Shown here: positions 56,796 to 64,000 of the stretch, piece after piece | Position numbering within the stretch: the first letter of the stretch is position 1 | Layout of the letters: the number at the start of each line of letters is the position of its first letter | Origin: Streptomyces natalensis ATCC 27448 | Lineage (GTDB): Bacteria > Actinomycetota > Actinomycetes > Streptomycetales > Streptomycetaceae | Length of the DNA: 64,000 bases | Assembly: GCF_000935125.1 (NCBI RefSeq) | Contig: NZ_JRKI01000029.1 | Location: 806,001 to 870,000, forward strand | Reading direction: 5' to 3' | The notes under the pieces: generated by a model | Seen by the model: only the letters and a program-made list of their open reading frames with translations | Databases searched by the model: none | Told to the model about the DNA's origin: nothing | Program-made: the position numbers and the translations under genes

Positions 56796-57243
56796 CCCCG
56801 CCTCGCTGGCCGACTACCGCGGCCGCGCGCTGCTGGTCGTCAATGTGGCGTCCAAGTGCGGGCTGACCCCGCAGTACTCGGGCCTGGAGCGGCTCCAGGA
56901 GCGCTACGCCGACCGCGGCTTCAGTGTGCTGGGCTTCCCCAGCAACCAGTTCGCGGGCCAGGAGCCGGGCAGCGCCGAGGAGATCGCGACCTTCTGCTCG
57001 ACGACGTACGGGGTCAGCTTCCCGCTGTTCGAGAAGACCGATGTCAACGGTGCGCAGCGCCATCCGCTGTACGCCGAGCTGACCGCCGCCAAGGACGCGG
57101 AGGGCGCGGCCGGTGACGTCCAGTGGAACTTCGAGAAGTTTCTGATCGACTCTCAGGGCGCGGTCGTGGGGCGGTTCCGGCCGCGCACCGAGCCGGAGGC
57201 CGATGAGCTGGTGGCGGCCATCGAGGCGGCGCTGCCCGCCTGA
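56755..57243 (+). CDS. glutathione-peroxidase-family thiol peroxidase
   Basis: 162 residues. Catalytic set present: peroxidatic Cys in NVASKCGLTPQY, Gln in FPSNQFAGQEP and Trp-Asn in VQWNFEKFLID. A resolving-type Cys lies in TFCSTTYG, so it is probably thioredoxin- or mycothiol-linked, since actinobacteria lack glutathione. GTG 56755 is 7 bases after GAGGAG; ATG 56749 would be too close to that site. Confidence 0.9.
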   Translation: MSLYDIPLRTLTGDPASLADYRGRALLVVNVASKCGLTPQYSGLERLQERYADRGFSVLGFPSNQFAGQEPGSAEEIATFCSTTYGVSFPLFEKTDVNGAQRHPLYAELTAAKDAEGAAGDVQWNFEKFLIDSQGAVVGRFRPRTEPEADELVAAIEAALPA

Positions 57244-57271
57244 TACCCGATGCGGTCCCCGGGGCCACCGG

Positions 57272-57655
57272 TCAGACGGCCACGCAGTCGGCCAGGCAGG
57301 TGGCCCCGGCGATGCCCTCGGTCACGATCTCGAACTCCTCGGTCAGCGCGGCCATCCGCAGCAGCCGCGCGACCCAGCCGTCGTCCTCGACGCCGGTCAG
57401 CCGCAGCCGTCCGCCGCGCTCCCGCGTCCGGTGCCGGGCGCGGCACAGCAGGCCCAGCCCGGCGCAGTCCATGAAGGTCACCGCGCGCACATCGAGGACG
57501 AGGTCGGTGCGCGGCCCGCCGGTCAGCGCGTCCAGCCGGCCGGCTGCCACCGACGCGGCCAGGATGTCCCACTCCCCGCGCAGTTCGAGCACGAGCGTGC
57601 CGCCCGCCTCGCGGAGGTGGCCGAAGAATTCTTGGTACGGGTGACCCTCGGCCAT
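57272..57655 (-). CDS. STAS-domain protein (anti-sigma-factor-antagonist type) without the phospho-Ser
   Basis: 127 residues. STAS fold: GGTLVLELRGEWDILAA, then TDLVLDVRAVTFMDCAGLGLLCRA, then GGRLRLTGVED. In active antagonists the D-S-(S/A)-G-L motif carries the phosphorylated Ser; here it is D-C-A-G-L, so kinase control as in SpoIIAA/RsbV is not expected at that residue. Start ATG 57655 is uncertain; a GTG at 57697 gives 141 residues. Confidence 0.82.
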   Translation of the reverse strand: MAEGHPYQEFFGHLREAGGTLVLELRGEWDILAASVAAGRLDALTGGPRTDLVLDVRAVTFMDCAGLGLLCRARHRTRERGGRLRLTGVEDDGWVARLLRMAALTEEFEIVTEGIAGATCLADCVAV

Positions 57656-57845
57656 CGGCCCGACCCACTTTCCTGTCAGGGAGCGAGACAGCGCCACTCA
57701 GGTGGCGAAGGCATACGGGGGGAAGGGTAGGTACGCGGTACGGTCTGTGTGCCTGCTCGGGGTGCGTATTCCGTGCCTTACGTTGTACCGCTTACCCGGC
57801 TGTCATAGCGTCAAGTCCTGGTGAGAACCGCGTAAAAAGGTTGGC

Positions 57846-58702
57846 TCAATTGCGTCTGGCGGCGGCCGCCTCGGCGCGGTCCTCCGCCGCCGTCCGGACG
57901 AACGGCCGGTCGCGCGGCGCGAGATGGGCGGCCGGACCGGCGGAGCGCAGCACCACATCCAGCGCCAGGTCCGGATCGCTGGTGTACCGGCCGCTCGCCC
58001 AGGCCGCGTTGGCCTCGATGACCGCCCAGTTGCCGTCGAGAGGCCGATGTCGACGACGATGGCGGAGGGCAGGCCACCGCCGCAGCGCGCGAGGAGTTCG
58101 GCGCCGAAGGCGGCCGCGTCCGGGCCGAGCGGTCCGAGGCTCAGGCGGCCGTCCTCGGCATAGCGGCTGCCGGTGCGCACCTCGCCGTCCAGGAGGTAGA
58201 GCCGGTATTCGGCGGCGAAGGTCACCACGTCGGAGACCAGGACGAGGGTCTGCGGATCGACGGCGTCGGGGCCCGGCAGCCGGGAGCCGTCGGCGTAGAC
58301 CATGGCCCGGATGCCCTTGTCGTTGGGTGATTTGACGAACACGGGCCGGCGCAGGGCGTACGCCTCGCGGACCGGCAGCGCGCGGATCTCGCGCCGTACC
58401 AGGTCGCGGGGCAGCTCGGCGAGCCAGTCGGCCGGGGCTTCGAGCGGGGCGAGGCCGAGCGGGGCGGCCACCGCGTCGGCGAAGGACGGTCCGGCGTGCA
58501 GATGTGTGGCCCGTAGCCCGTCGGGGACGGCGAAGGTGGGCAGCTGGACGGTGTCCAGTCCGCGGCGGCGGGCGGCCTCGCGCAGCGTTTCGGCGGATGC
58601 GGTCAGCCGCGGCGGCAGGACAAGGGTCCCGGGCTCCCCCGCCGCCGGCCGGGCCGTGATCCGGTCCGCTCCCCCGTAGCGCATGCCCGCCATCGTAGCC
58701 AT
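57846..58702 (-). pseudogene. ATP-grasp-type protein gene with a 2-base frameshift
   Basis: The first frame (from 58702) reads through an ATP-grasp-like region (VFVKSPNDKGIRAMVYADGS, VVDIGLS) and then becomes Arg/Pro-rich. The neighbouring frame continues the protein at once as LDGNWAVIEANAAWASGRY to a stop at 57846. Removing one of two CT dinucleotides near 58038-58042 (plus strand GAGAG) restores a single about 285-residue frame with D-G-N-W and E-A-N, the expected Mg/ATP residues. Sequencing error or a recent mutation. The uncorrected frame would end at 57803. Confidence 0.7.
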
Positions 58703-58741
58703 GGGGCGGGCGCCCTTGAGGGTGACCGCGGCGGGAATCCC

Positions 58742-58772
58742 TTGACCTCAATATTGGTTGAGGTTCTAGGTT
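58742..58772 (+). promoter_or_regulatory. SoxR-type (MerR-family) promoter of the ABC exporter
   Basis: -35 TTGACC (58742-58747), 19-base spacer and -10 TAGGTT (58767-58772), with the palindrome CCTCAATATTGGTTGAGG (58746-58763) filling the spacer. The stretched spacer with a central dyad is the mark of MerR-type activation, and CCTCAA-N6-TTGAGG is the SoxR-box pattern. Confidence 0.85.
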
Positions 58773-58834
58773 CCTTCTATGTCGCCGGTCCTTCACGGCG
58801 ATCCCGTGACGACGCCGACAGACAGGAGTCCCCC

Positions 58835-60826
58835 ATGGACATGGAAGTCACCGCCTGGCATTCCCTGCACAGCACCATGACCGCGCAGCAGGGCAGCAGG
58901 CGCTTCTCCCGCGGAACCCTGCGCCGGATCGCGGCCTTCGCCCGGCCGCACCGCAAGCGCCTGGTGTGGTTCCTGGTCCTGAGCACCGTGACCGCGATGC
59001 TCGCGGTGGCCACCCCGCTGCTCGCCGGGCGGGTGGTCGACGCGATCGTGGGCCGCGATGCGCCCGGTGTCGTCCTGGGGCTGTCCGGGCTGATCGCCGT
59101 GATCGCGCTCGCCGAGGCGGGCCTGGGGCTGCTGACCCGGTGGCTGTCTGCGAGCATCGGCGAGGGGCTGATCCTGGATCTGCGCACCACCGTCTACGAC
59201 CACGTCCAGCGGATGCCGATCGCGTTCTTCACCCGCACCCGTACAGGTGCGCTGGTCAGCCGCCTCAACAACGATGTGATCGGCGCCCAGCGCGCCTTCA
59301 GCGACACCCTCTCCGGGGTCGTCAGCAACATCGTGACGCTGCTGCTGACCCTGGTGGTGATGATGAGTCTGTCCTGGCAGATCACCGTGATCGCGCTCGT
59401 CCTGCTGCCGGTGTTCGTCCTGCCCGCCCGCCGGGTCGGACGACGGCTTGCGGGGCTGCGGCGGGAGGGCGCCGACCACAACGCCGCGATGGGCACCCAG
59501 ATGACCGAACGGTTCTCCGCGCCCGGCGCCACCCTCGTCAAGCTGATGGGCCGCCCGTCCCGCGAATCGGCGGAATTCGCCCTCCGGGCCCGTCGGGTAC
59601 GGGACATCGGCGTCCGCTCGGCGATGGTGCAGACCTACTTCGTCACCGCACTCACCCTGGTCTCCGCCCTGGCGCTCGCCGTCGTCTACGGGCTCGGCGG
59701 CTTCCTCGCCCTGCGCGGCCACCTGGAGCCCGGCGCGATCGTCTCGCTCGCCCTGCTGCTCACCCGGCTCTACGCCCCGCTGACCGCGCTGTCCGGGGCG
59801 CACATCGAGGTGATGAGCGCGCTGGTCAGCTTTGAGCGGGTCTTCGAGGTGCTGGACCTCAAGCCGCTGATCACCGAGAAGCCGGACGCCAGGGAGGTGC
59901 CGGACGGCCCGGTCTCGGTGGAGTTCGACACCGTGCGCTTCGCCTACCCGTCCGCCGACAAGGTCTCCCTCGCCTCCCTGGAGGAGGTCGCCACCCTCGA
60001 CACCCGGGGCGGCGAACAGGTCCTGCACGGCGTCTCCTTCCGCGCCGAGCCGGGCCAGATGGTCGCCCTCGTCGGCTCCTCCGGTGCGGGCAAGTCGACC
60101 ATTGCGCAGCTGCTGCCGCGGCTCTACGACGCCGACGGCGGCGCGGTACGGCTGTCCGGGGTGGACGTCCGCGATCTGACCGCCGCCTCGCTGCGCGATG
60201 CGCTCGGCATGGTCACCCAGGACGGGCACCTCTTCCACGACACCATCCGCGAGAACCTGCTGCTGGCCAGGCCGGAGGCGGCCGAGGAGGAGCTGTGGGA
60301 CGCGCTGCGCCGCGCCCGTCTGGAGGAGCTGGTCCGCGCCCTGCCCGACGGGCTGGGCACCGTCGTCGGCGAGCGCGGCTACCGGCTCTCCGGCGGTGAA
60401 CGGCAGCGGCTGACCATCGCCCGGCTGCTGCTCGCCCACCCGCGGGTGGTCATCCTGGACGAGGCCACCGCCCACCTGGACAACACCTCCGAGGCCGCCG
60501 TCCAGGAGGCGCTCACCGAGGCCCTGGAGGGCCGCACGGCGCTGGTGATCGCCCACCGGCTGTCGACCGTACGGGCCGCCGATCTGATCCTCGTCGTCGA
60601 GGGCGGCCGGATCGTCGAGCGCGGCACGCACGAGACGCTGCTGGCGGCCGATGGGCGCTATGCGGAGCTGTACCGGACGCAGTTCGCCACCGAGACGGAT
60701 TCGCACGAGGCTGCGGGGCCGGATGAGGACCTGGTGACGGGGCCCGACGAGGACCGGAGCGCCCGTGCGGACGAGGACCGGGATGCGGGCCCGGAGCTCA
60801 GCGGGGAGCCCGCCCTGGTGCCGTGA
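58835..60826 (+). CDS. ABC exporter, fused membrane and ATPase domains (SoxR-regulon type)
   Basis: 663 residues. Six-helix exporter domain (about 45-340: LVWFLVLSTVTAMLAVATPLLAGR, then the coupling helix) and ATPase domain (about 355-610): Walker A GSSGAGKST, signature LSGGERQR, Walker B VVILDEATAHLD and His in VIAHRLST. A half-size exporter that acts as a homodimer. The acidic C-terminal tail repeats GPDED/ADED. The SoxR box upstream predicts induction by redox-active compounds; from memory SCO7008 is such an ABC gene in S. coelicolor. CAGGAG precedes ATG 58835. Confidence 0.9.
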   Translation: MDMEVTAWHSLHSTMTAQQGSRRFSRGTLRRIAAFARPHRKRLVWFLVLSTVTAMLAVATPLLAGRVVDAIVGRDAPGVVLGLSGLIAVIALAEAGLGLLTRWLSASIGEGLILDLRTTVYDHVQRMPIAFFTRTRTGALVSRLNNDVIGAQRAFSDTLSGVVSNIVTLLLTLVVMMSLSWQITVIALVLLPVFVLPARRVGRRLAGLRREGADHNAAMGTQMTERFSAPGATLVKLMGRPSRESAEFALRARRVRDIGVRSAMVQTYFVTALTLVSALALAVVYGLGGFLALRGHLEPGAIVSLALLLTRLYAPLTALSGAHIEVMSALVSFERVFEVLDLKPLITEKPDAREVPDGPVSVEFDTVRFAYPSADKVSLASLEEVATLDTRGGEQVLHGVSFRAEPGQMVALVGSSGAGKSTIAQLLPRLYDADGGAVRLSGVDVRDLTAASLRDALGMVTQDGHLFHDTIRENLLLARPEAAEEELWDALRRARLEELVRALPDGLGTVVGERGYRLSGGERQRLTIARLLLAHPRVVILDEATAHLDNTSEAAVQEALTEALEGRTALVIAHRLSTVRAADLILVVEGGRIVERGTHETLLAADGRYAELYRTQFATETDSHEAAGPDEDLVTGPDEDRSARADEDRDAGPELSGEPALVP

Positions 60827-60839
60827 AGTCCCGCCGCTT

Positions 60840-60864
60840 GGCCCCCGCTCTCTTGGCGGGGGCC
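60840..60864 (+). terminator. hairpin terminator after the ABC exporter
   Basis: GGCCCCCGC (60840-60848) and GCGGGGGCC (60856-60864), perfect 9-bp stem, 7-base loop, followed by TTCCT. Confidence 0.8.
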
Positions 60865-60887
60865 TTCCTATGCCGAAAACTGAGGCA

Positions 60888-61385
60888 ATGACGCAGCGCG
60901 CGGAACACTCGACCGTCATGGACCGCCTCGCGATCGACGATCTGATCACGGGCTATGCGATCGCCCTGGACGACGGGGACTGGCCCGCCTACCTGTCCCT
61001 GTTCACCGACGACGGCAGAGCCGACTACCGCTCGGCGGGCGGTATCGAGGGCGACACCACGACGATCACGGCCTGGCTGACCGAGGTGCTGCACCACTTC
61101 CCCATACGGCAGCATCTGATCGTCAACCGCCGGATCGCCCTCGCCCGGCAGGACGGCGCCCCGGGCGACACCGCCACCGTCCAGGCCGACTACCTCAACC
61201 CGATGCGGCTCGGCGGCCCGGCGGCCCCCGATGACGGCCCCGCCGGCCCCGCGGCCCCCACCGGCCCCAACTACACCTGCGCCGGCCGCTACGCCTTCAC
61301 CGCCCGCCGCACCCCCGACGGCTGGCGGCTGGCCGAGGTCGTCGTGCACGAGAAATGGCGCGAGGTGGCAGCGGCCGGGGAATGA
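60888..61385 (+). CDS. NTF2-like/SnoaL-type protein
   Basis: 165 residues. RLAIDDLITGYAIALDDGDWPAYLSLFTDDGRADYRS and the later HHFPIRQHLIVNRRIALARQ plus GRYAFTARRTPDGWRLAEVVVH are typical of the cone-shaped NTF2-like fold of polyketide cyclase/dehydratase-type proteins. Substrate unknown. ATG 60888 with GAGG is chosen; ATG 60870 directly after the terminator is possible. Its stop overlaps the lnt start (ATGA). Confidence 0.82.
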   Translation: MTQRAEHSTVMDRLAIDDLITGYAIALDDGDWPAYLSLFTDDGRADYRSAGGIEGDTTTITAWLTEVLHHFPIRQHLIVNRRIALARQDGAPGDTATVQADYLNPMRLGGPAAPDDGPAGPAAPTGPNYTCAGRYAFTARRTPDGWRLAEVVVHEKWREVAAAGE

Positions 61386-62974
61386 GCACGCACGTGGCTG
61401 CGCAGGGAGACGCTATGCACATATCGCTCGGCTCTCGCCCCCGATGGCTCGCCTCCCCCTGGTGGCGGGGCCTGGCGGCCGCGCTCGCCGGGGCGCTCCC
61501 GGTGCTGGTCTTTCCGGCGCCGTCCTGGTGGTGGCCGGCCTACGCCGTCCTCGTCCCCTGGCTGCTGCTGGTGCGCACCGCCCCGACCGTACGGCGGGCG
61601 GCGGCGGACGGCTGGCTGGGCGGCACCGGCTTCATGCTGGCCGTCCACCACTGGCTGTTGCCGAGTCTGCACGTCTTCATCCTGGTGCTGGCCCTGCTGC
61701 TGGGGGCGCTGTGGGCCCCCTGGGGGATCCTGGTGCGCGCGCTGCTGGGGGGCGCGCCGGGCGCCGGGAGGTGCGCCGCCGCGCTGGTGCTGGTGCCGTC
61801 GGGCTGGCTGATGGTGGAGCTGGTCCGCTCCTGGGAATATCTGGGCGGCCCGTGGGGCCTGCTGGGCGCCAGCCAGTGGCAGCTGCCGCCCGCGCTGCGG
61901 CTGGCCTCGCTCGGCGGGGTGTGGCTGGTGAGCCTGCTGATCGTGGTGGTGAACACCGCGCTGGCCGAACTGCTCGCCCGTCCGGCGGCCTGGCGGCCGG
62001 CCGTCACCGGACTGCTGGTGTGCGCCCTGGCGGCCACCGCGGCCTGGTGGTGGGCGCCGGTCCCCCGCCCGGCCGGGACGGTACGGATCGCCGTCGTCCA
62101 ACCGGGCGTCATCGACGCCCCCGCCGCGCGGCTGGCCCGCAGCGAGGCGCTGGTCCGGTCGCTGGCGGGCCGCGGAGTCCGCCTCGTCGTCTGGGGCGAG
62201 AGCAGCGTCGTTCAGGACCCGGCCGACCATCCCGCGCTCGCCGCCCGGCTCACCGCGCTCGCCCGGCGCACCGGCGCGGATCTACTGGTCAACGCCGATG
62301 CCCGGCGCCCGGGCCGGCCGGGCATCGAGAAGAGCGCGGTACTGATCGGGCCGCACGGGCCGACCGGCGACCGCTACGCCAAGATGCGCCTGGTGCCGTT
62401 CGGCGAGTACATACCGGCCAGGCCCCTCCTGGGCTGGGCCACCCGGGTGGGCAAGGCCGCGCCCGCCAACGGGATCCGCGGCACCCACCAGGTGGTGATG
62501 ACGATCCCCTCGGCGGGCGGACTGCGCATCGGCCCGCTGGTCTGCTTCGAGTCCGCCTTCCCGGACATGAGCCGCCATCTGGCGCGCGACGGTGCCCAGG
62601 TACTCGTCGCGCAGACCGCCACCTCGACCTTCCAGGACAGCTGGGCACCGGCCCAGCACGCCTCACTGGCGGCACTGCGCGCCGCGGAGAACTGGCGCCC
62701 CGTGGTGCACGCCACGCTCACCGGCATCAGCGCGGTCTACGGCCCCCGGGGCGAGCCGGTCGGCGAGCGCCTCGGCACCGACCGCAGCGCGGCGGCCGTC
62801 TACGACCTCCCGCTCGCCGAAGGCACCAGTCCGTACACCCGGTGGGGCGACTGGGCGCTGTACGGGGCGATCGGCGCGCTGGTGCTCTCCGGCGCGTACG
62901 CGGGCGTACGGACGCTCGGGCGCCCTCAGCCCTCCTGCGTCGCCTCGCGCACGATGCGCTCGCACAACTCGTGA
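61382..62974 (+). CDS. lnt: apolipoprotein N-acyltransferase
   Basis: About 530 residues. Roughly six to seven N-terminal hydrophobic helices, then a nitrilase-type domain with the catalytic Glu in LVVWGESSVV, the Lys in YAKMRLVPFGEY and the Cys in LVCFESAFPDM. It adds the third acyl chain to the N-terminal Cys of lipoproteins at the outer face of the membrane. Coupled to the NTF2-like gene by a 4-base overlap. The 3' end overlaps the convergent oxidoreductase gene by 49 bases; the last about 16 residues lie in this overlap. Confidence 0.9.
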   Translation: MSTHVAAQGDAMHISLGSRPRWLASPWWRGLAAALAGALPVLVFPAPSWWWPAYAVLVPWLLLVRTAPTVRRAAADGWLGGTGFMLAVHHWLLPSLHVFILVLALLLGALWAPWGILVRALLGGAPGAGRCAAALVLVPSGWLMVELVRSWEYLGGPWGLLGASQWQLPPALRLASLGGVWLVSLLIVVVNTALAELLARPAAWRPAVTGLLVCALAATAAWWWAPVPRPAGTVRIAVVQPGVIDAPAARLARSEALVRSLAGRGVRLVVWGESSVVQDPADHPALAARLTALARRTGADLLVNADARRPGRPGIEKSAVLIGPHGPTGDRYAKMRLVPFGEYIPARPLLGWATRVGKAAPANGIRGTHQVVMTIPSAGGLRIGPLVCFESAFPDMSRHLARDGAQVLVAQTATSTFQDSWAPAQHASLAALRAAENWRPVVHATLTGISAVYGPRGEPVGERLGTDRSAAAVYDLPLAEGTSPYTRWGDWALYGAIGALVLSGAYAGVRTLGRPQPSCVASRTMRSHNS

Positions 62975-63828
62975 GTCTTCAGGGCGTCCACAGCGCTGAG
63001 CACCTCGCCGGCACGTACCGAATCGAGGAACGCGAGCACCGCCTGCTCGATACCCCGTTGCCGCGCGACCGGCACCCAGTCGCCGCGGCGGCGGATCGTC
63101 GGCTGTCCCTTGTGGTCGATGACCTCGGCGAGGTTGACGACCTGGCGCTTGGTGTCCTGCCCCGACACCTCCAGGATCTCCTCGGCGGAGCCGCTGAGCC
63201 GGTTCATGATGCCGAGGGCCGTGAAACCGTCACCGGACAGCTGGAGCACCACATGCTCCATCAGCCCCCCGCGGATCCGGGCCCGCACATCGATGTGGTC
63301 GGCCTCGCCGGGCACCAGGAACCGCAGGGTGTCGACGACGTGGATGAAGTCGTCCAGCACCAGGGTGCGCGGGTCCTCGGGCAGGCCGACGCGGTTCTTC
63401 TGCATCAGGATCAGCTCGCGGGCGTGCTCGCGGCACTGGGAGTAGGCGGGCGCGAAGCGGCGGTTGAACCCCACGGCCAGCCCCACCCCGCGATCCTCGG
63501 CGAGGCGCACGATGCGCTCGGACTCGGCGAGTTCGTAGGAGATCGGTTTGTCGACATACGTCGGTACGCCGGCCTCGATCAGCCGGGTGACGATCTCCGG
63601 GTGCACGGACGTCGGCGCATGCACGAAGGCCGCGTCCAGCCCGGCCGCGAGCAGCGAGTCCAGCTCGGTGTGCAGCTGCCGGGCGGGCAGCCGGCAGCCG
63701 TCGCCGACCCGTTGGAGCGTGGCCGGAGTGCGGGTCTGCAAGTGCAGCTCGATGCCGGGCTGCGCGCCCAGTACCGGGAGGTACGCCTTCTGCGCGATGT
63801 CTCCGAGCCCGATGCAGCCGACCTTCAC
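62926..63828 (-). CDS. Gfo/Idh/MocA-family oxidoreductase
   Basis: 300 residues. Rossmann start MKVGCIGLGDIAQKAYLPVL, then the sugar-dehydrogenase-type VHAPTSVHPEIV and YVDKPISYELAE, with the conserved E/D-K-P motif (Asp-Lys-Pro here), and the C-terminal substrate domain with DDFIHVVDTLRFLV. It oxidises a sugar or cyclitol with NAD(P). No neighbour names the substrate. It converges with lnt, overlapping its 3' end. Confidence 0.87.
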   Translation of the reverse strand: MKVGCIGLGDIAQKAYLPVLGAQPGIELHLQTRTPATLQRVGDGCRLPARQLHTELDSLLAAGLDAAFVHAPTSVHPEIVTRLIEAGVPTYVDKPISYELAESERIVRLAEDRGVGLAVGFNRRFAPAYSQCREHARELILMQKNRVGLPEDPRTLVLDDFIHVVDTLRFLVPGEADHIDVRARIRGGLMEHVVLQLSGDGFTALGIMNRLSGSAEEILEVSGQDTKRQVVNLAEVIDHKGQPTIRRRGDWVPVARQRGIEQAVLAFLDSVRAGEVLSAVDALKTHELCERIVREATQEG

Positions 63829-63893
63829 GCGTTCTCCCTGTTCGTTGCGGTGAGCGGGACCCGGGGTGCTTCCTCGGCCCCTCGGCCGGAAGC

Positions 63894-64000
63894 TTACGGC
63901 GCGGCAGGCGGACGCCAGTCGGCAATGCCGTCGAGGGCGCGCAGCGGGAGATCCGGGGCGAGGCGGGCGGTGGTCGCCATCAGGGCGTCGCGCAGCAGGC
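63894..64000 (-). CDS. 3' end of an unidentified gene (runs off the right edge)
   Basis: On the minus strand an open frame enters at 64000 and ends at TAA (63894-63896), giving the C-terminal residues ...LLRDALMATTARLAPDLPLR then ALDGIADWRPPAAP. Codon bias is right for this strand. Too short to name the protein. Stop is 65 bases before the Gfo/Idh/MocA start, so the two may be co-transcribed. Confidence 0.55.
   Translation of the reverse strand, partial: LLRDALMATTARLAPDLPLRALDGIADWRPPAAP

Noticed and set aside
58793..60949. 718-residue minus-strand frame
   Set aside because: Antisense of the ABC exporter with all ATPase motifs on the plus strand.
1..64000. tRNA, rRNA, CRISPR array, prophage, complete insertion sequence
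   Set aside because: No cloverleaf with CCA end, rRNA block, regularly spaced repeats, phage genes or transposase ORF seen on either strand.

Overview
The window is high-GC actinobacterial chromosome. Third codon positions are almost all G or C, GTG starts and 4-base ATGA/GTGA overlaps are common, and several promoters look leaderless. The gene families are typical of Streptomyces: streptogrisin-type protease, PAS/GAF/SpoIIE phosphatase, AfsR-like NB-ARC regulator, DmdR iron box, SoxR-controlled ABC exporter and SPW-repeat protein. An exact ParB site (parS) at 30951-30968 shows that this is chromosome. In Streptomyces such sites are mostly clustered around oriC. No rRNA, tRNA, CRISPR array, prophage or transposase gene was seen.

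Layout. 1-13.7 kb: 5' part of a very large unknown protein, a secreted S1 protease with a long Gly/Asp/Ala linker, hemC, a VOC protein, a PAS/GAF/SpoIIE/ATPase signalling protein ended by a MITE, a DinB protein, an esterase, an MFS exporter and a CGNR regulator. 14-20.3 kb: a receiver-less winged-helix regulator, an orphan HypX/HoxX, a small exported protein, beta-carbonic anhydrase plus SulP transporter (a likely bicarbonate pair), and an F420-type reductase. 20.4-31.4 kb: a molybdenum region with ModBC fusion, ModA, two paralogous HTH-Mop regulators, a tandem Mop molbindin, a Mo-cofactor oxidoreductase, a two-gene xanthine/aldehyde-dehydrogenase-type enzyme and its PucR regulator, ending at parS.

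31.5-38.5 kb: a MarR repressor with its operator. Next comes a tight five-gene operon of a 61-residue peptide, an unknown protein, two paralogous unknown proteins and a beta-lactamase-fold hydrolase; it could be an undescribed peptide-natural-product or signalling system. A second MITE and an NB-ARC/TPR regulator follow. 38.6-41 kb: an iron-box-controlled pair, a free-standing condensation domain and a DhbA/EntA-type dehydrogenase. 41-44 kb: small membrane proteins and a cobalamin-riboswitch-controlled cbtB-cbtA pair.

44-51.9 kb: a coherent pathway of unknown product. A GTP cyclohydrolase II homologue carries Met120 where the catalytic Tyr is expected, so it probably stops at the formylamino-pyrimidine. 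A creatininase-family protein is a likely deformylase, and a RibD-type reductase follows. A catalytically degenerate PTPS-like T-fold protein, glycosyltransferase, methyltransferase, UPF0104 membrane protein, MDR dehydrogenase and CDP-alcohol phosphatidyltransferase complete it. 52-64 kb: ArsR, a siderophore-interacting protein divergent from a TetR with two operator copies, an SGNH hydrolase, glutathione peroxidase, a STAS protein without the phospho-Ser, a frameshifted ATP-grasp gene, an ABC exporter behind a near-perfect SoxR box, an NTF2-like protein, apolipoprotein N-acyltransferase, a Gfo/Idh/MocA oxidoreductase and the 3' end of another gene.
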